Shown in pieces: positions 1 to 10,860 of a stretch of DNA of 64,000 nucleotides. Positions within the stretch are counted from its first letter, which is position 1. Each line of letters opens with the position of its first letter. Both the position numbers and the translations under genes were made by a program. The notes under the pieces were generated by a model that made no database searches, had not been told where the DNA came from, and saw only the letters and a program-made list of their open reading frames with translations. Origin of the DNA: Hirundichthys speculiger (Eukaryota; Chordata; Actinopteri; Beloniformes; Exocoetidae); assembly GCA_018398805.1 (NCBI GenBank), contig JAGFBZ010000010.1, forward strand, positions 116,613-180,612. Reading direction: 5' to 3'.

Positions 1-232
1 AGCAGAGCGTGAGTGGAGCATGAGCGGAGCATTGGAGCGAAGCGGAGTGGAGCGGAGCGTGAGTGGAGCATGAGCGGAGCATTGGAGCGGAGTGCAAGCA
101 GAGCATGAGCGGAGCGCAAGCAGAGCATGAACGGAGCATTGGAGCAGAGCGGAGCGTAAGTGGAGCATGAGCGGAGCATTGGAGCGGAGTGAAGCGGAGC
201 GTGAGCATGAGTGGAGCATTGGATGTGCTCAT
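1..232. repeat. GAGCG-rich minisatellite, left array
   Basis: Irregular tandem repeats built from GGAGC, GGAGCGGAGC and GGAGCATTGGAGCGG, cut by the window start. The purine-rich strand is on top here. The same unit appears in reverse complement from 634 onward, so this is the left arm of an inverted pair. Confidence 0.9.
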
Positions 233-633
233 GCTTCCTTCCAATGTGTCTCTTCAAATTCCATAAATGTTGCTGACGGTAACACATTCAGCACACTCCG
301 TCTCTTTACCCTCACCATTTGTTGTTTTAACAATACATTGGAACTTTTTCTCTGATAGTTTCTTGAAATACGTAGCATACTCCATGTTTTCACGTTATTC
401 AGTGCAGTGGATTACTGGCTGTGTTGTTGGTTGTATACAAAGCACAAGTGCATTGTGGACTGGCGTAGCTTAAGTCTACTGTGGAGCATGCTCAAATGTA
501 AACATGACTTTGATTTATCGAGCAGTGGTGTGTGCACCGAGCTGCTTGGAGCGGCTCGGAACGGACATAATTGCCACTCCCGAGCGCGCTCCAACCAATT
601 TTAAAAGCCCAGCGCTCACGTAAAAATCCATCT
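233..633. other. Spacer between inverted arrays
   Basis: About 400 bases of ordinary composition between the two GAGCG-type arrays. Only short open frames without recognisable motifs are present. I see no gene or known repeat here. Confidence 0.6.
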
Positions 634-2340
634 GCTGCGCTCGCCGCTCCACTCCGCTCCAATGCTCCGCTCGCCGCTCCACTCCAATGCGCCACTCCGC
701 TCAGCGCCACTCCATTGCTCCGCTCGCCGCTCCGCTCTGCTCCAATGCTCCGCTCTCCGCTCCAATGCTCCGCTCGCCACTCCAATGCTCCGCTCCAATG
801 CTCCGCTCCAATGCTCTGCGCCACTCCAATGCTCCGCTCGCCACTCCGCTCCAGTGCTCCGGTCCAATACTCTGCTTGCCGCTCCAATGCTCCGCTTGCC
901 ACTCCGCTCCAGTGCTCCGTTCCAATACTCTGCTTGCCGCTCCAATGCTCCGCTCGCCACTCCGCTCTGCTCCAATACTCCGCTCGCCGCTCCGCTCCAA
1001 TGCTCCCCGCCACTCCAATGCTCCGCTCCAATGCTCTGCTCTCCGCTCCGCTCGCCGCTCCGCTCCAGTGCTCCGGTCCAATACTCTGCTTGCCACTCCA
1101 GTGCCCCGCTCGCCGCTCCGCTCTGCTCCAATGCTCCGCTCGCTGCTCCGCTCCAATACTCCGCTCCAATGCTCTGCGCCACTCCAATGCTCCGCTTGCC
1201 ACTCCGCTCCGCTCCAATGCTCCGCTCCAATGCTCCGCTTGCCACTCCGCTCCACGCCACTCCAATGCTCCGCTCGCCGCTCCGCTCTGCTCCAATGCTC
1301 CGCTCTCCGCTCCAATGCTCCGCTCGCCACTCCGCTCCACGCCACTCCAATGCTCTGCTCCAATGCTCTGCTCTCCGCTCCACTCCAATGCTCCGCTCGC
1401 CACTCCGCTCCCCGCCACTCCAATGCTCCGCTCCACTGCGCCGCTCCAATGCTCTGCGCCACTCCAATGCTCCGCTCGCCGCTCCGCTCCAGTTCTCCGG
1501 TCCAATACTCTGCTTGCCGCGCCAATGCTCCGCTCGCCACTCCGATCCGCGCCACTCCAATGCTCCGCTGGCCGCTCCGCTCTGCTCCAATGCTCCGCTC
1601 GCTGCTCCGCTCCAGTGCTCCGCTCGCCACTCCGCTCCCCGCCACTCCAATGCTCCGCTCGCCGCTCCGCTCGCCACTCCGCTCTAATGCTCCGCTCCAA
1701 TGCTCTGCTCCAATGCTCTGCGCCACTCCAATGCTCCGCTCGCCGCTCCGCTCCAGTGCTCCGGTCCAATACTCTGCTTGCCGCTCCAATGCTCCGCTCG
1801 CCACTCCGCTCCGCGCCACTCCAATGCCCCGCTCGCCGCTCCGCTCTGCTCCAATGCTCCGCTCGCTGCTCCGCTCCAATGCTCTGCTCCAATGCTCTGC
1901 GCCACTCCAATGCTCCGCTTGCCACTCCGCTCCACGCCACTCCAATGCTCCGCTTCAATGCTCTGCGCCACTCCAATGCTCCGCTCGCTGCTCCGCTCCA
2001 ATACTCCGCTCCAATGCTCTGCGCCACTACAATGCTCCGCTCGCTGCTCCGCTCCAATACTCCGCTCCAATGCTCCACGCCACTCCAATGCTCCGCTTCA
2101 ATGCTCTGCGCCACTCCAATGCTCCGCTCGCTGCTCCGCTCCAATACTCCGCTCCAATGCTCTGCGCCACTACAATGCTCCGCTCGCTGCTCCGCTCCAA
2201 TACTCCGCTCCAATGCTCTGCGCCACTCCAATGCTCTGCCCGCCGCTCCACTCCGCTCCAATGCTCCGCTCGCGCTCCTCTCCAATGCTCCGCTCCAATG
2301 CTCTGCTCGCCGCTCCGCTCCGCTCCAATGCTCTGATCCA
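634..2340. repeat. CTCCGCTC minisatellite, right array (inverse of left)
   Basis: About 1.7 kb of tandem units made from GCTCCAATGCTCCGCTC, CGCCGCTCCGCTC and CGCCACTCCAATGCTC. Longer blocks recur, for example the segment containing CCGGTCCAATACTCTGCTTG near 860, 1073, 1497 and 1761, which points to unequal exchange of multi-unit blocks. All six frames stay open over hundreds of codons because the unit lacks stop triplets. Those long frames (Ala/Leu/Arg/Ser-rich on one strand, Ser/Gly/Ala/Glu/Arg-rich on the other) are repeat artefacts, not proteins. Confidence 0.93.
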
Positions 2341-3049
2341 GATTGAAGTAGTTGGATAAATGGAACTTTTTCTTACAGGAAGTGAAATAAGTATTGAACA
2401 TGCCATCATTTATCTCAATAAATATATTTCTAAAGGTGCTTTTGTAATGAAAGTTTTGCCAGATGTTGGCAACAACCCATGCAATCCACACAAACAAATA
2501 AATCAAACAGTTGTGTAATAACGTAAACCGACAGAAGGAAAAAAAATATTGAACACATGAAGAAAGAGAGGGGCCAAATCCAATCAAATCAAACTTTATT
2601 TATATAGCACTTTTCATACATTAAAAATGCAACCCAAAGTGCTTTACTAACTAAAACAGAGAGGGATTGGATCTGAGGCTTGATTAAAGGGTTGTCATGG
2701 ACGTATGTAGGTCGCTGTCGCTGTCGTAGGTCGCTTCAACAGGAGAAGAGACTGTGGTGGTTCTGGGTGGTTTAAGCAGAGAAGTTCATCTGGACTGTGT
2801 TCACCAGAGGATAAGTGTTTTAACAAATGACCTCGTCAGCATTAATACACAAAACCCCCCCCCCCCCCCCAAAAAAAACAAAAAAAACAAAAAAAAAACT
2901 ATAACACTAAAAACTGTGTCAGCGGTTGTGCTGCTCTGGACTCCTCAGCACAGTTTCATTAACTTAAAAAGACAGAGAAACAGAATAAAATAAACGCATA
3001 CGACTCCACCTCCCACCCTCCTGGACCCTGACCTACAATCAGCAGCTCC
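2341..3049. other. Non-coding spacer with homopolymer tracts
   Basis: Apart from the dispersed repeat at 2582-2650 this stretch holds a short CGCTGT/CGTAGGT repeat near 2710 and a poly-C then A-rich tract at about 2852-2900. No gene is supported. Confidence 0.6.
2582..2650. repeat. Dispersed fish retroposon tail (AACTTTATTTATATAGCAC type)
   Basis: Contains AAACTTTATTTATATAGCAC followed by CCCAAAGTGCTTTAC. This pattern recurs across teleost genomes as the end of degenerate retroposons. Only the end is visible, and orientation and family are uncertain. Confidence 0.55.
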
Positions 3050-5031
3050 TGCTGGTCTGGGACACCTTAGACCCGGCCGCTGGTCTGGGACACCTTAGAC
3101 CCGGCCGCTGGTCTGGGACACTTAGACCCGGCCGCCGGTCTGAGACACCTTAGAGCCGGCCGCTGGTCTGGGACACTTTAGACCCGGCCGCCGGTCTGGG
3201 ACACCTTAGACCCGGCCGCTGGTCTGAGACACCTTAGAGCCGGCCGCCGGTCTGGGACACTTTAGACCCGGCCGCCGGTCTGAAACACCTTAGACCCGGC
3301 CGCCAGTCTGGGACACCTTAGACCTGGCCGCTGGTCTGGGACACCTTAGACCCGGCCGCTGGTCTGGGACACCTTAGACCCGGCCACTGGTCTGGGACAC
3401 CTTAGACCCGGCCGCTGGTCTGAGACACCTTAGAGCCGGCCGCTGGTCTGGGACACTTTAGACCCGGCCGCCGGTCTGAAACACCTTAGACCCGGCCGCC
3501 AGTCTGGGACACCTTAGACCTGGCCGCTGGTCTGGGACACCTTAGACCCGGCCACTGGTCTGGGACACCTTAGACCCGGCCGCTGGTCTGAGACACCTTA
3601 GAGCCGGCCGCTGGTCTGGGACACTTTAGACCCGGCCGCCGGTCTGAAACACCTTAGACCCGGCCGCCGGTCTGGGACACCTTAGACCTGGCCGCTGGTC
3701 TGGGACACCTTAGACCCGGCCGCTGGTCTGGGACACCTTAGACCCGGCCGCTGGTCTGGGACACCTTAGACCCGGCCGCCGGTCTGGGACACCTTAGACC
3801 CGGCCCCGGGCCCGGACGACCCGGCCGCTGGTCTGGGACACCTTAGACCCGGCCCGGCCGCTGGTCTGGACACCTTAGACCCGGCCCGCTGGTCTGGGGA
3901 CACCTTAGACCCGGCCGCCAGTCTGAGACACCTTAGACCCGGCCGCTGGTCTGGGACACCTTTGACCCGGCGCTGGTCTGGGACACCTCAGACCCGGCCG
4001 CCGGTCTGGGACACCTCAGACCCGGCCGCCAGTCTGGGACACCTCAGACCCAGTCGCTGGTCTGGGACCACCTTTGACCCGGCCGCCCGGTCTGGGACAC
4101 CTCAGACCCAGTCGCTGGTCTGGGACACCTCAGACCAGTCGCCGGTCTGGGACACCTCAGACCCGGCCGCCGGTCTGGGACACCTCAGACCCAGTCGCTG
4201 GTCTGGGACGTCTCAGACCCAGTCGCTGGTCTGGGACGCCTCAGACCCGGCCGCCGGTCTGGGACACCTCAGACCCAGTCGCTGGTCTGGGACGTCTCAG
4301 ACCCGGCCGCTGGTCTGAGACACCTTAGACCCGGCCGCTGGTCTGGGACACCTTAGACCCGGCCGCCGGTCTGGGACACCTCAGACCCAGTCGCCGGTCT
4401 GGGACACCTCAGACCCGGCCGCCGGTCTGGGACACCTCAGACCCAGTCGCTGGTCTGGGACGTCTCAGACCCAGTCGCTGGTCTGGGACACCTTAGACCC
4501 GGCCGCCAGTCTGAGACACCTTAGACCCGGCCGCTGGTCTGGGACACCTTTGACCCGGCGCTGGTCTGGGACACCTCAGACCCGGCCGCCGGTCTGGGAC
4601 ACCTCAGACCCGGCCGCCAGTCTGGGACACCTCAGACCCAGTCGCTGGTCTGGGACACCTTTGACCCGGCCGCCGGTCTGGGACACCTCAGACCCAGTCG
4701 CTGGTCTGGGACACCTCAGACCCAGTCGCCGGTCTGGGACACCTCAGACCCGGCCGCCGGTCTGGGACACCTCAGACCCAGTCGCTGGTCTGGGACGTCT
4801 CAGACCCAGTCGCTGGTCTGGGACGCCTCAGACCCGGCCGCCGGTCTGGGACACCTCAGACCCAGTCGCTGGTCTGGGACGTCTCAGACCCGGCCGCTGG
4901 TCTGAGACACCTTAGACCCGGCCGCCGGTCTGGGACACCTCAGACCCAGTCGCCGGTCTGGGACACCTCAGACCCGGCCGCCGGTCTGGGACACCTCAGA
5001 CCCAGTCGCCGGTCTGGGACGCCTCAGGACA
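3050..5031. repeat. 28-bp minisatellite with 588-bp higher-order repeat
   Basis: Roughly 70 units of 28 bp with core GGTCTGGGACACCTTAGACC followed by CGGCCGCT. The left half (to about 3960) uses CCTTAGACCCGGCCG. The right half mixes CCTCAGACCCAGTCG and GACGTCTCAGACC variants. A run of variants starting near 3962 recurs from 4550, exactly 588 bp (21 x 28) later, so a large block was duplicated. Because 28 is not a multiple of 3, open frames here simply cycle every 84 bp and are not genes. The array is GC-rich and holds many GGCCGGCC-like palindromes. Confidence 0.95.
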
Positions 5032-5678
5032 CCCTCTATTGGGAATAAAATAGATCTGGGTTTATGAGATTTGAAAGTCATTGCATTCTGTTTTTATCTA
5101 TGTTTTAAACAGCATCCTAATCTTTTTGGAATTGACGAGCTCTGTCACAGTCGTAGCAGCATCCAAGCTTCATGCTAAATGTATTGGAAAACTTTTTGAG
5201 AGTGGTAGTAGAGTAGTAGTAGTAGTAGTACCAGTGGCGCTGACCAGTCGATACTCAGTTCTGACTATAAAACATTTCTGCAGAGAGACAACTTTCAAAT
5301 ACAGAATTGTGTCACCAAATGGAATCAGCAACGATGGTGTTTTCTACCACAAAGCTGTCTGTCATTTTTACTCTTAACAACCTATGACACACTGAAAACA
5401 TTCCTGGATTTTTCCTCCTTTTCACAGCATTGCATCACCTAAACCATTATTTTGTTTTCTCTTCTCCTGCTTTGTCTGTATAAAAGGAAAACACTGTGCC
5501 ATCATTCATTTTTGCTCTTAAAACTTTGAAAAGGTGTCAGTTTTTCTGTTGTCTGATTTAGGTTATGAAACGGATAAACTCAGACAACAAAGATTACATG
5601 GATTGTCTATATTAGGAAAAAAAGGGAGAAATGTGGAATGTGCTAGAACCTAAAATGAACCGATCCTGTTTCTGACAG
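5032..5678. other. Unique sequence with a short TAG trinucleotide run
   Basis: A trinucleotide run of GTA/TAG type lies at about 5207-5230. Otherwise this is AT-rich single-copy-looking DNA. It leads into a good splice acceptor at 5678, so it may be intron of the candidate gene that follows. Confidence 0.5.
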
Positions 5679-5965
5679 AACTTCATCTACAAGTGGGACC
5701 GCAGTCACAGCTGCTCTGTTACAGATGTGGAGAGGATCCGCTATGAAACCTCTCTGCAGCTCATGTTCAGGTACGTCTACAATGTTTGGGGACTAATCAA
5801 TGAAAAATGGAGCTTTCCAACAATAGATCAATCCATGTCCAAATATTCCTTTATCTGCTTTTTTATTTTGATTTAATTTTTTGCAGAGAGCAAATCCAAG
5901 AGCCAACAGAAGAAGAATTACTTTGTCAGCTACACCAGCATCCCCATCTACACCTGCGCTGGTGA
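5679..5965 (+). CDS. Two candidate 3' exons of an unrecognised gene
   Basis: Exon A spans 5679-5770: acceptor TTTCTGACAG, 92 nt open, donor TTCAG/GTACGT. It encodes a segment beginning NFIYKWDRSHSC and ending ETSLQLMF. Exon B starts at 5887 after a pyrimidine-rich tract and TTTTTTGCAG. The 2-nt overhang of A joins the first base of B in phase and gives REQIQEPTEEELL, then a stop at 5963-5965 inside the first unit of the 60-bp array. Agreement of two consensus splice sites, phase and an acidic, protein-like composition supports real exons. I do not recognise the family. Upstream exons were not found. The 3' end may have been replaced by the minisatellite, so the last residues (HQHPHLHLRW) could be acquired repeat sequence. 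Confidence 0.33.
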
Positions 5966-6711
5966 CACAGGCGCTAGCTAGCACGCCACTGTCACCAGCA
6001 TCCCCATCTCCACCTGCGCTGGTGACACGGGCGCTAGCTAGCACGCCACTGTCACCAGCATCCCCATCTCCACCTGCGCTGGTGACACGGGCGCTAGCTA
6101 GCACGCCACTGTCACCAGCATCCCCATCTACACCTGCGCTGGTGACACAGGCGCTAGCTAGCACGCCACTGTCACCAGCATCCCCATCTACACCTGCGCT
6201 GGTGACACAGGCGCTAGCTAGCACGCCACTGTCACCAGCATCCCCATCTACACCTGCGCTGGTGACACAGGCGCTAACTAGCACGCCTCTGTCACCAGCA
6301 TCCCCATCTACACCTGCGCTGGTGACACAGGCGCTAGCTAGCACGCCACTGTCACCAGCATCCCCATCTACACCTGCGCTGGTGACACAGGCGCTAGCTA
6401 GCACGCCACTGTCACCAGCATCCCCATCTACACCTGCGCTGGTGACACAGGCGCTAGCTAGCAAGCCACTGTCACCAGCATCCCCATCTCCACCTGCGCT
6501 GGTGACACGGGCGCTAGCTAAAACGCCACTGTCACCAGCATCCCCATCTACACCTGCGCTGGTGACACGGGCGCTAGCTAGCAAGCCACTGTCACCAGCA
6601 TCCCCATCTCCACCTGCGCTGGTGACACGGGCGCTAGCTAAAACGCCACTGTCACCAGCATCCCCATCTCCACCTGCGCTGGTGACACGGGTGCTAGCTA
6701 GCACGCCACCG
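5933..6711. repeat. 60-bp minisatellite of hairpin units, 13 copies
   Basis: Thirteen near-identical units of exactly 60 bp. Each unit contains arms GCTGGTGACA and TGTCACCAGC, inner arms GGCG and CGCC, and the centre CTAGCTAGCA, so each can fold into a symmetrical hairpin of 42 nt. Variants are limited: TCTACACC versus TCTCCACC, ACAGG versus ACGGG, and AGCACG versus AGCAAG or AAAACG. Since 60 is divisible by 3, two long frames stay open (one per strand). No start context or conserved protein motif supports them. Confidence 0.95.
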
Positions 6712-7501
6712 CCGTGCACGACTCCGTGCATGTAGCACGGAGTCCAGATGTTGTGATAGAATTGTAGCACTGGAGCCATCAAGAATACTGTAGCAGTGTG
6801 CTAACTTGCTCATGTGGGTCTTATTGTAAAATGTTACTGCTTTTACTTTAAAAAAGTAAGAAGCACTTTTTAATTTTATGTCAAGGCGTAAAACTACTGA
6901 GCTGCAGCTTCAGTTGTACAAAGTGTCACTTCCAAAATCATGCAGCAATGCACAGTATTTAATTTTTTATTTTGTGATATTTCACAAAAATCCATCAAAC
7001 TGTACCATTATAAAGCAAGTGTTTTCTAATTTTGTAACATTAAGACATCAGCATGGTGTTTTCATCATGTCATACTAAAGTAGTATGGAATGTTTAAAAC
7101 ATTGAGCCTTGACTAAATGATAATCAAAATGTTGATTTGTTGACAAAGATCACTGAATGTAGGCACTCCAGCACTAAATATTAGCTTTTTAAAAACTGTA
7201 ATCTGCCTTGAACCCCTTTCAGACTTGGGTAGAGTTGGCCTGGTCCGCTTCCTGCCAGGGTCCCAGAATACCTCTGAGGTCAAGAAGGCTATTATTTAAT
7301 ATCAAACCAGCATTTAAATTCAGTTTCATTCAAATCAATACTTCATTAACCTTAGAGAGAAGCTTTCTTTGTTGTAGTCAGTCGGTGATTTAGTCAGTGT
7401 AAAGACTGGTTGTACGTTCCAGCTGTTAGCAGGAAGGATCTCCTGTATCAGTGAACCAAAAGAAGCTTCGCTCTAAAGGTTTAATCATGGATCATGTAGA
7501 G
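6712..7501. other. AT-rich unique sequence, nothing recognised
   Basis: No convincing exon, repeat or RNA gene is visible. Short frames lack motifs and splice support. Confidence 0.6.
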
Positions 7502-7656
7502 CAGATCTGTTCAACTCTGTCACCATCAGCTTCTAATCCAGGTCTGCACTAGTCTCTTTATAACCCAGTCGCTAGAATCAGGTGTACTGGAGCAGAGAAA
7601 CACATCTAAGACATGCAGGACAGCGCCCCCCCCAGGACTGGAGTTGGACAGCCCTG
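7502..7656. mobile_element. 155-bp hAT-type MITE
   Basis: The ends are imperfect inverted repeats: CAGATCTGTTCAACTC on the left, and on the right the complement of CAGGGCTGTCCAACTCCAGT. Flanks are ATGTAGAG (7494-7501) and CTGTAGAG (7657-7664), matching 7 of 8 bases as expected for a hAT 8-bp target duplication. There is no coding capacity. Confidence 0.75.
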
Positions 7657-8999
7657 CTGTAGAGGACGTGCAGGATTGTTCATTATGTTTTACAACTTAT
7701 GCAGCATTTTCTTTGTTCTTTGCACAGTGTCCTTCATGGGTTGGACACTTGTCCCCATGACAATTTAAAAAAAAAACAAAGCAAAAAAATGGAAACATTT
7801 AATTAGATTTCATGAAGATTTTTTTTGTCTTAACAGCTGTAACTGTAAAAATATTGAGACAGAAGAGGAAACAATCATGTACCAGATGAGCCTTACTGTA
7901 GCCTGAGGAAGAAAACTGGTGTCTTACTGGTGTCTTACTGGTGTCTTACTGGTGTCTTACTGGTTCTGTTCTGCAGCTGCAGCAGCGGGTTTTACAGGTT
8001 TTTCATCAGATTTAAAGCATGGTGCTTAAGGACACACGTTTTAGAGGAGACTGGCTGCTTGCTGTGTCCTTATAGGCCACTGGGAAATTAGATGAATGAT
8101 ATATTTTGAAAATAGGTCCAGATGTACTTCAACCAGAACTGCTTTTACTTATTTGCTGTAGATGCTGGACGTGCACCAACGTTTGATAAATATGTGGAAT
8201 GTAGTTTGTTTTTTTTTACTCCTGCTTCAAGGAGAAATGAAATCAGCCAAAAACTAGGACATAAAAGGCCATTTTGTCTTTTTTTTTTATGTCAGTGTAG
8301 CTGCACATCTAACAGGAAAAAAACTGTTTATTTATTTCTGGATCAACATCAGTGGTTTGTTATTGGTCCATAGTTTAGGTCACTAAAGGGCAGATACATT
8401 AATCCAGTACTAGTTTATACATTTATATATTGTTTTGCACAACCTTTCAGTTTGTGTCTAAAAAAACTTTGATTATCTGTAGAGTGAATGCCTTCACATT
8501 TAAGTGTCAGTTCCAGGATCTTTAGGGAGTGAAATGCAGGGATTTTTTTTTCACTCAGAGCCACATCTTTGGTTCCCGTTCATCCACATAACGAAGGCTA
8601 GTGGCAGCAAACAAGGCCTGAAACAGGTTTTTATACAACGACATCTGCCAGAAGACATTTTAATAATGTTGTCATTTTAAAAAGGGATAAAAAGATTGCT
8701 ACTATGCAACTGACTCTTCTCATTTAAATGAGACTTCACAGTTTATTGCAATTCATTTTGGGAAGTGTATTTTTTTATTAAGAGAATTATGACTATTTCT
8801 GTAAAACAGGTATCAAATAAATATTTTCCCATGACCCAAACATTTTGTGGTTGAATGATTTTTATGTATATCATCATATTAGTTTTCTAGGAGCCCTCTG
8901 GCTCTAAAGTGTGAGCAGATCCTTGGATGTTACTGAAACACATTCTCCCTCACCCCCGTAGATTTGTTGAAATTTAATTTCTGTTTATTTTATATGTAG
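7657..8999. other. AT-rich sequence with a short 11-bp tandem repeat
   Basis: At 7917-7964 the unit TGGTGTCTTAC occurs four times in tandem. The remainder, including an A+T-rich stretch with several AATAAA-like sites near 8815, shows no supported gene. It could be 3'-untranslated or intergenic DNA. Confidence 0.55.
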
Positions 9000-9180
9000 G
9001 CCTATAGCACCAATTCACAACAAATTTATCTCATGGGCCATTACAGAAAAAGAAACCAATGTCTGTCCAATTAAAACAATTATATTCCAATCAATAATTC
9101 TCAGTTATAATCCATTTCATTCCAATTAAATCAAATGTTATTCATTTAAAGCCAGTTCCTAAAAAGCATCTTAATTAAGG
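9000..9180. repeat. Degenerate dispersed retroposon remnant
   Basis: Contains CTATAGCACCAATTCACAAC, then repeated CCAATTAAA/CAATCAAT motifs, the decayed layout seen in many fish LINE or SINE 3' regions. Family and borders cannot be set. Confidence 0.35.
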
Positions 9181-9634
9181 TGATTTGGGTTGCATTCTGT
9201 CATTGTACAGAAGAAGAAATACTTCCAGAATTACAGTCCAGCTCTGAATGAATTCCCTTTATTTATATGCCCATGCTGAATAAAGAACTAGTTCCAACAA
9301 AACCTTTTTTTTTCTTAACAAGGCTAATACACTTTTTGATAACAGAGGAAAGGTAGCACTTGTTACACTTTGCATTGATTTGAGAATCTTACTGTCTCTT
9401 TCAAAGCTCTTGGAACATTTCCCTTCCTTTAAACTCATATCTGTCTCAAAGAGTGCTTCACTAATTCATCCCAACCAGCAGTTAGTGGAATACGTGTGTT
9501 GATATCTTTCCATCAGAAACTCCATCATATACAAGCATATAAACTCAAGCATATGAAGTCTTAAGCTACCTTCATATTTCTCCCTAAAACTTCCTTTTTG
9601 GTGAAAGCCAATGGCAATGTCAGATTAGCTGTAT
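9181..9634. other. Unique AT-rich DNA, nothing recognised
   Basis: No motif, repeat structure or splice-supported frame was seen. Confidence 0.5.
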
Positions 9635-9897
9635 GATTATTGGTGCCAGATGTGCTGGTCCGAGTATTTCATACATGACCATCTGCAGGGTTTAAATAGA
9701 ATAAAAAGACAATTGTCATTGTAACAGACGCTACACAAATAAAATTGAATTGAATTGAATAGTGCTGCAGGAGATCCCAGCTGAAAATATACTGATTGAG
9801 TGATGCTATCATGTTGTGGGGAATGTTTCCAGCACCTTACCAGAGCTTCATCACCAACATACAAGGCAATCCTGGAAGCAGATGAGGGTCCAACCCA
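9635..9897 (+). mobile_element. Deleted Tc1 relic with an inserted retroposon tail
   Basis: 9635-9690 resembles the N-terminal part of a Tc1 transposase gene (GGTGCCAGATGTGCTGGTCC). 9800-9897 resembles its C-terminal end (GTGATGCTATCATG, GAATGTTTCCAGCACCTT, GGGTCCAACCC). The catalytic middle is missing. Between them, 9692-9765 ends in AAATAAAATTGAATTGAATT, a retroposon tail. This is a dead element. Confidence 0.6.
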
Positions 9898-10392
9898 TTA
9901 TACACTCACATACCACACTGTTAACACAAAGAGCTGATCAGCCAGTCATAAAGCAGCACTTCAATGCATTTAGGCATGTAGACGTGGTCAAGATGATTTC
10001 TGAAGTTCAAATTAAACATCAGAATGGGGGGGGGGAATTTAAGTAATCTTAAGAGTGGAATGATTGCTGGCAGCAGATGGGCTGATCTGTATTTCTGAGA
10101 AACTGTTAATTCACTTGCATTTTCACGTCCAACTATCTCTGGCTTCAAACAGAAGGGTCAGAAAAAGAGAGAGCAGTTGTCTGGACAAATATGCCTTGTT
10201 GATGTCAGAGGTCACTCTGGTTACAGATCACAGAAAGGCAACAGTAACTCATTTAACCATTTGTTACAACCAAGGTATGCAGAAAACCATCTCTGGGCAT
10301 ACAACATGTCAAACCTTGAACCAGATGGGCTACAGCAGCAGAACACCACAATGGTGCACCTCCTGTTAGCTAAGAGCAGGAAACAGAGTTTC
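9898..10392 (+). pseudogene. Tc1 transposase N-terminal relic
   Basis: It begins with TATACACTCAC, like the inverted repeat of a common fish Tc1 family, joined directly to the C-terminal relic on its left. From 10040 the frames resemble the paired-type DNA-binding region of Tc1 transposase: GMIAGSRWADL, then FSRPTIS, then DHRKATVTHLT, then MGYSSR. Several frameshifts separate these pieces. The sequence stops resembling Tc1 near 10392 (AAGAGCAGGAAACAG), so the catalytic DDE part and right inverted repeat are absent. Confidence 0.6.
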
Positions 10393-10551
10393 TAATAGAG
10401 GACAACAGGCTCACTAATGGTAAGAACCCACTGCTCCTCCCATTAATCTTTACTCGGGAGGTCGTGCTCTGGCTCTCTGAAAGGCACCTGGAGACAATCT
10501 GTATCCTAACAGATGCTACTGTTGGTGGTGGTTGTGTGTTGGTGTGGGGGC
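10393..10551. other. Short unannotated stretch
   Basis: Nothing is recognised between the Tc1 relic and the next repeat. It includes a GTTGGTGGTGGTTGTG run. Confidence 0.5.
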
Positions 10552-10600
10552 AGGCCCGGACTGGCCATCGGCAGAACCGGGAGGTTTCCCGAAGCGCCGG
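10552..10600 (+). mobile_element. Probable hAT terminal sequence, unpaired
   Basis: CAGGCCCGGACTGGCCATCG followed by AACCGGGAGGTTTCCCG looks like the left end of a common fish hAT family. I did not find the matching right end in the window, so the element is probably truncated. Confidence 0.4.
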
Positions 10601-10722
10601 CCTGTGATTGGCCTGCTGGCCTGTGATTGGCCTGCTGGCCTGTGATTGGCCTGCCGGCCTGTGATTGGCCTGCTGGCCTGTGATTGGCCTGCTGGCCTGT
10701 GATTGGCCTGCTGGCCTGCGTC
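10598..10722. repeat. 19-bp minisatellite
   Basis: About six and a half units of GGCCTGCTGGCCTGTGATT, with one CCGG variant. Its minus-strand frame (HRPAGQSQ / ASRPITGRQ repeats) is a repeat artefact with a 57-bp period. Confidence 0.9.
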
Positions 10723-10860
10723 TCTCTCTCTCTTTTTTAAAGTCTGCCGGTCAGCCGGCGCCGCGGACCACCACACAGACAGCTGCGGAGGGGGGGGGGG
10801 ACACTGATGCTGCAGTTGCTCTGTGTAGCAGAGAGGAAGAGTCGAGGCTTCGACTAAACC

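Noticed and set aside
492..2346. Open frames of nearly 600 codons on both strands
   Set aside because: They lie wholly in a stop-free GC-rich minisatellite, are open in several frames at once and consist of short amino-acid repeats.
3962..4915. Repeated proline/tryptophan/serine-rich frames (GLGHLRPSRWSGT type)
   Set aside because: The 28-bp unit is read in three cycling frames; there is no start context, splice signal or homologue.
5793..6782. Frames of 284 and 329 codons across the 60-bp array
   Set aside because: 60 is divisible by 3, so the array stays open on both strands; composition only mirrors the DNA repeat.
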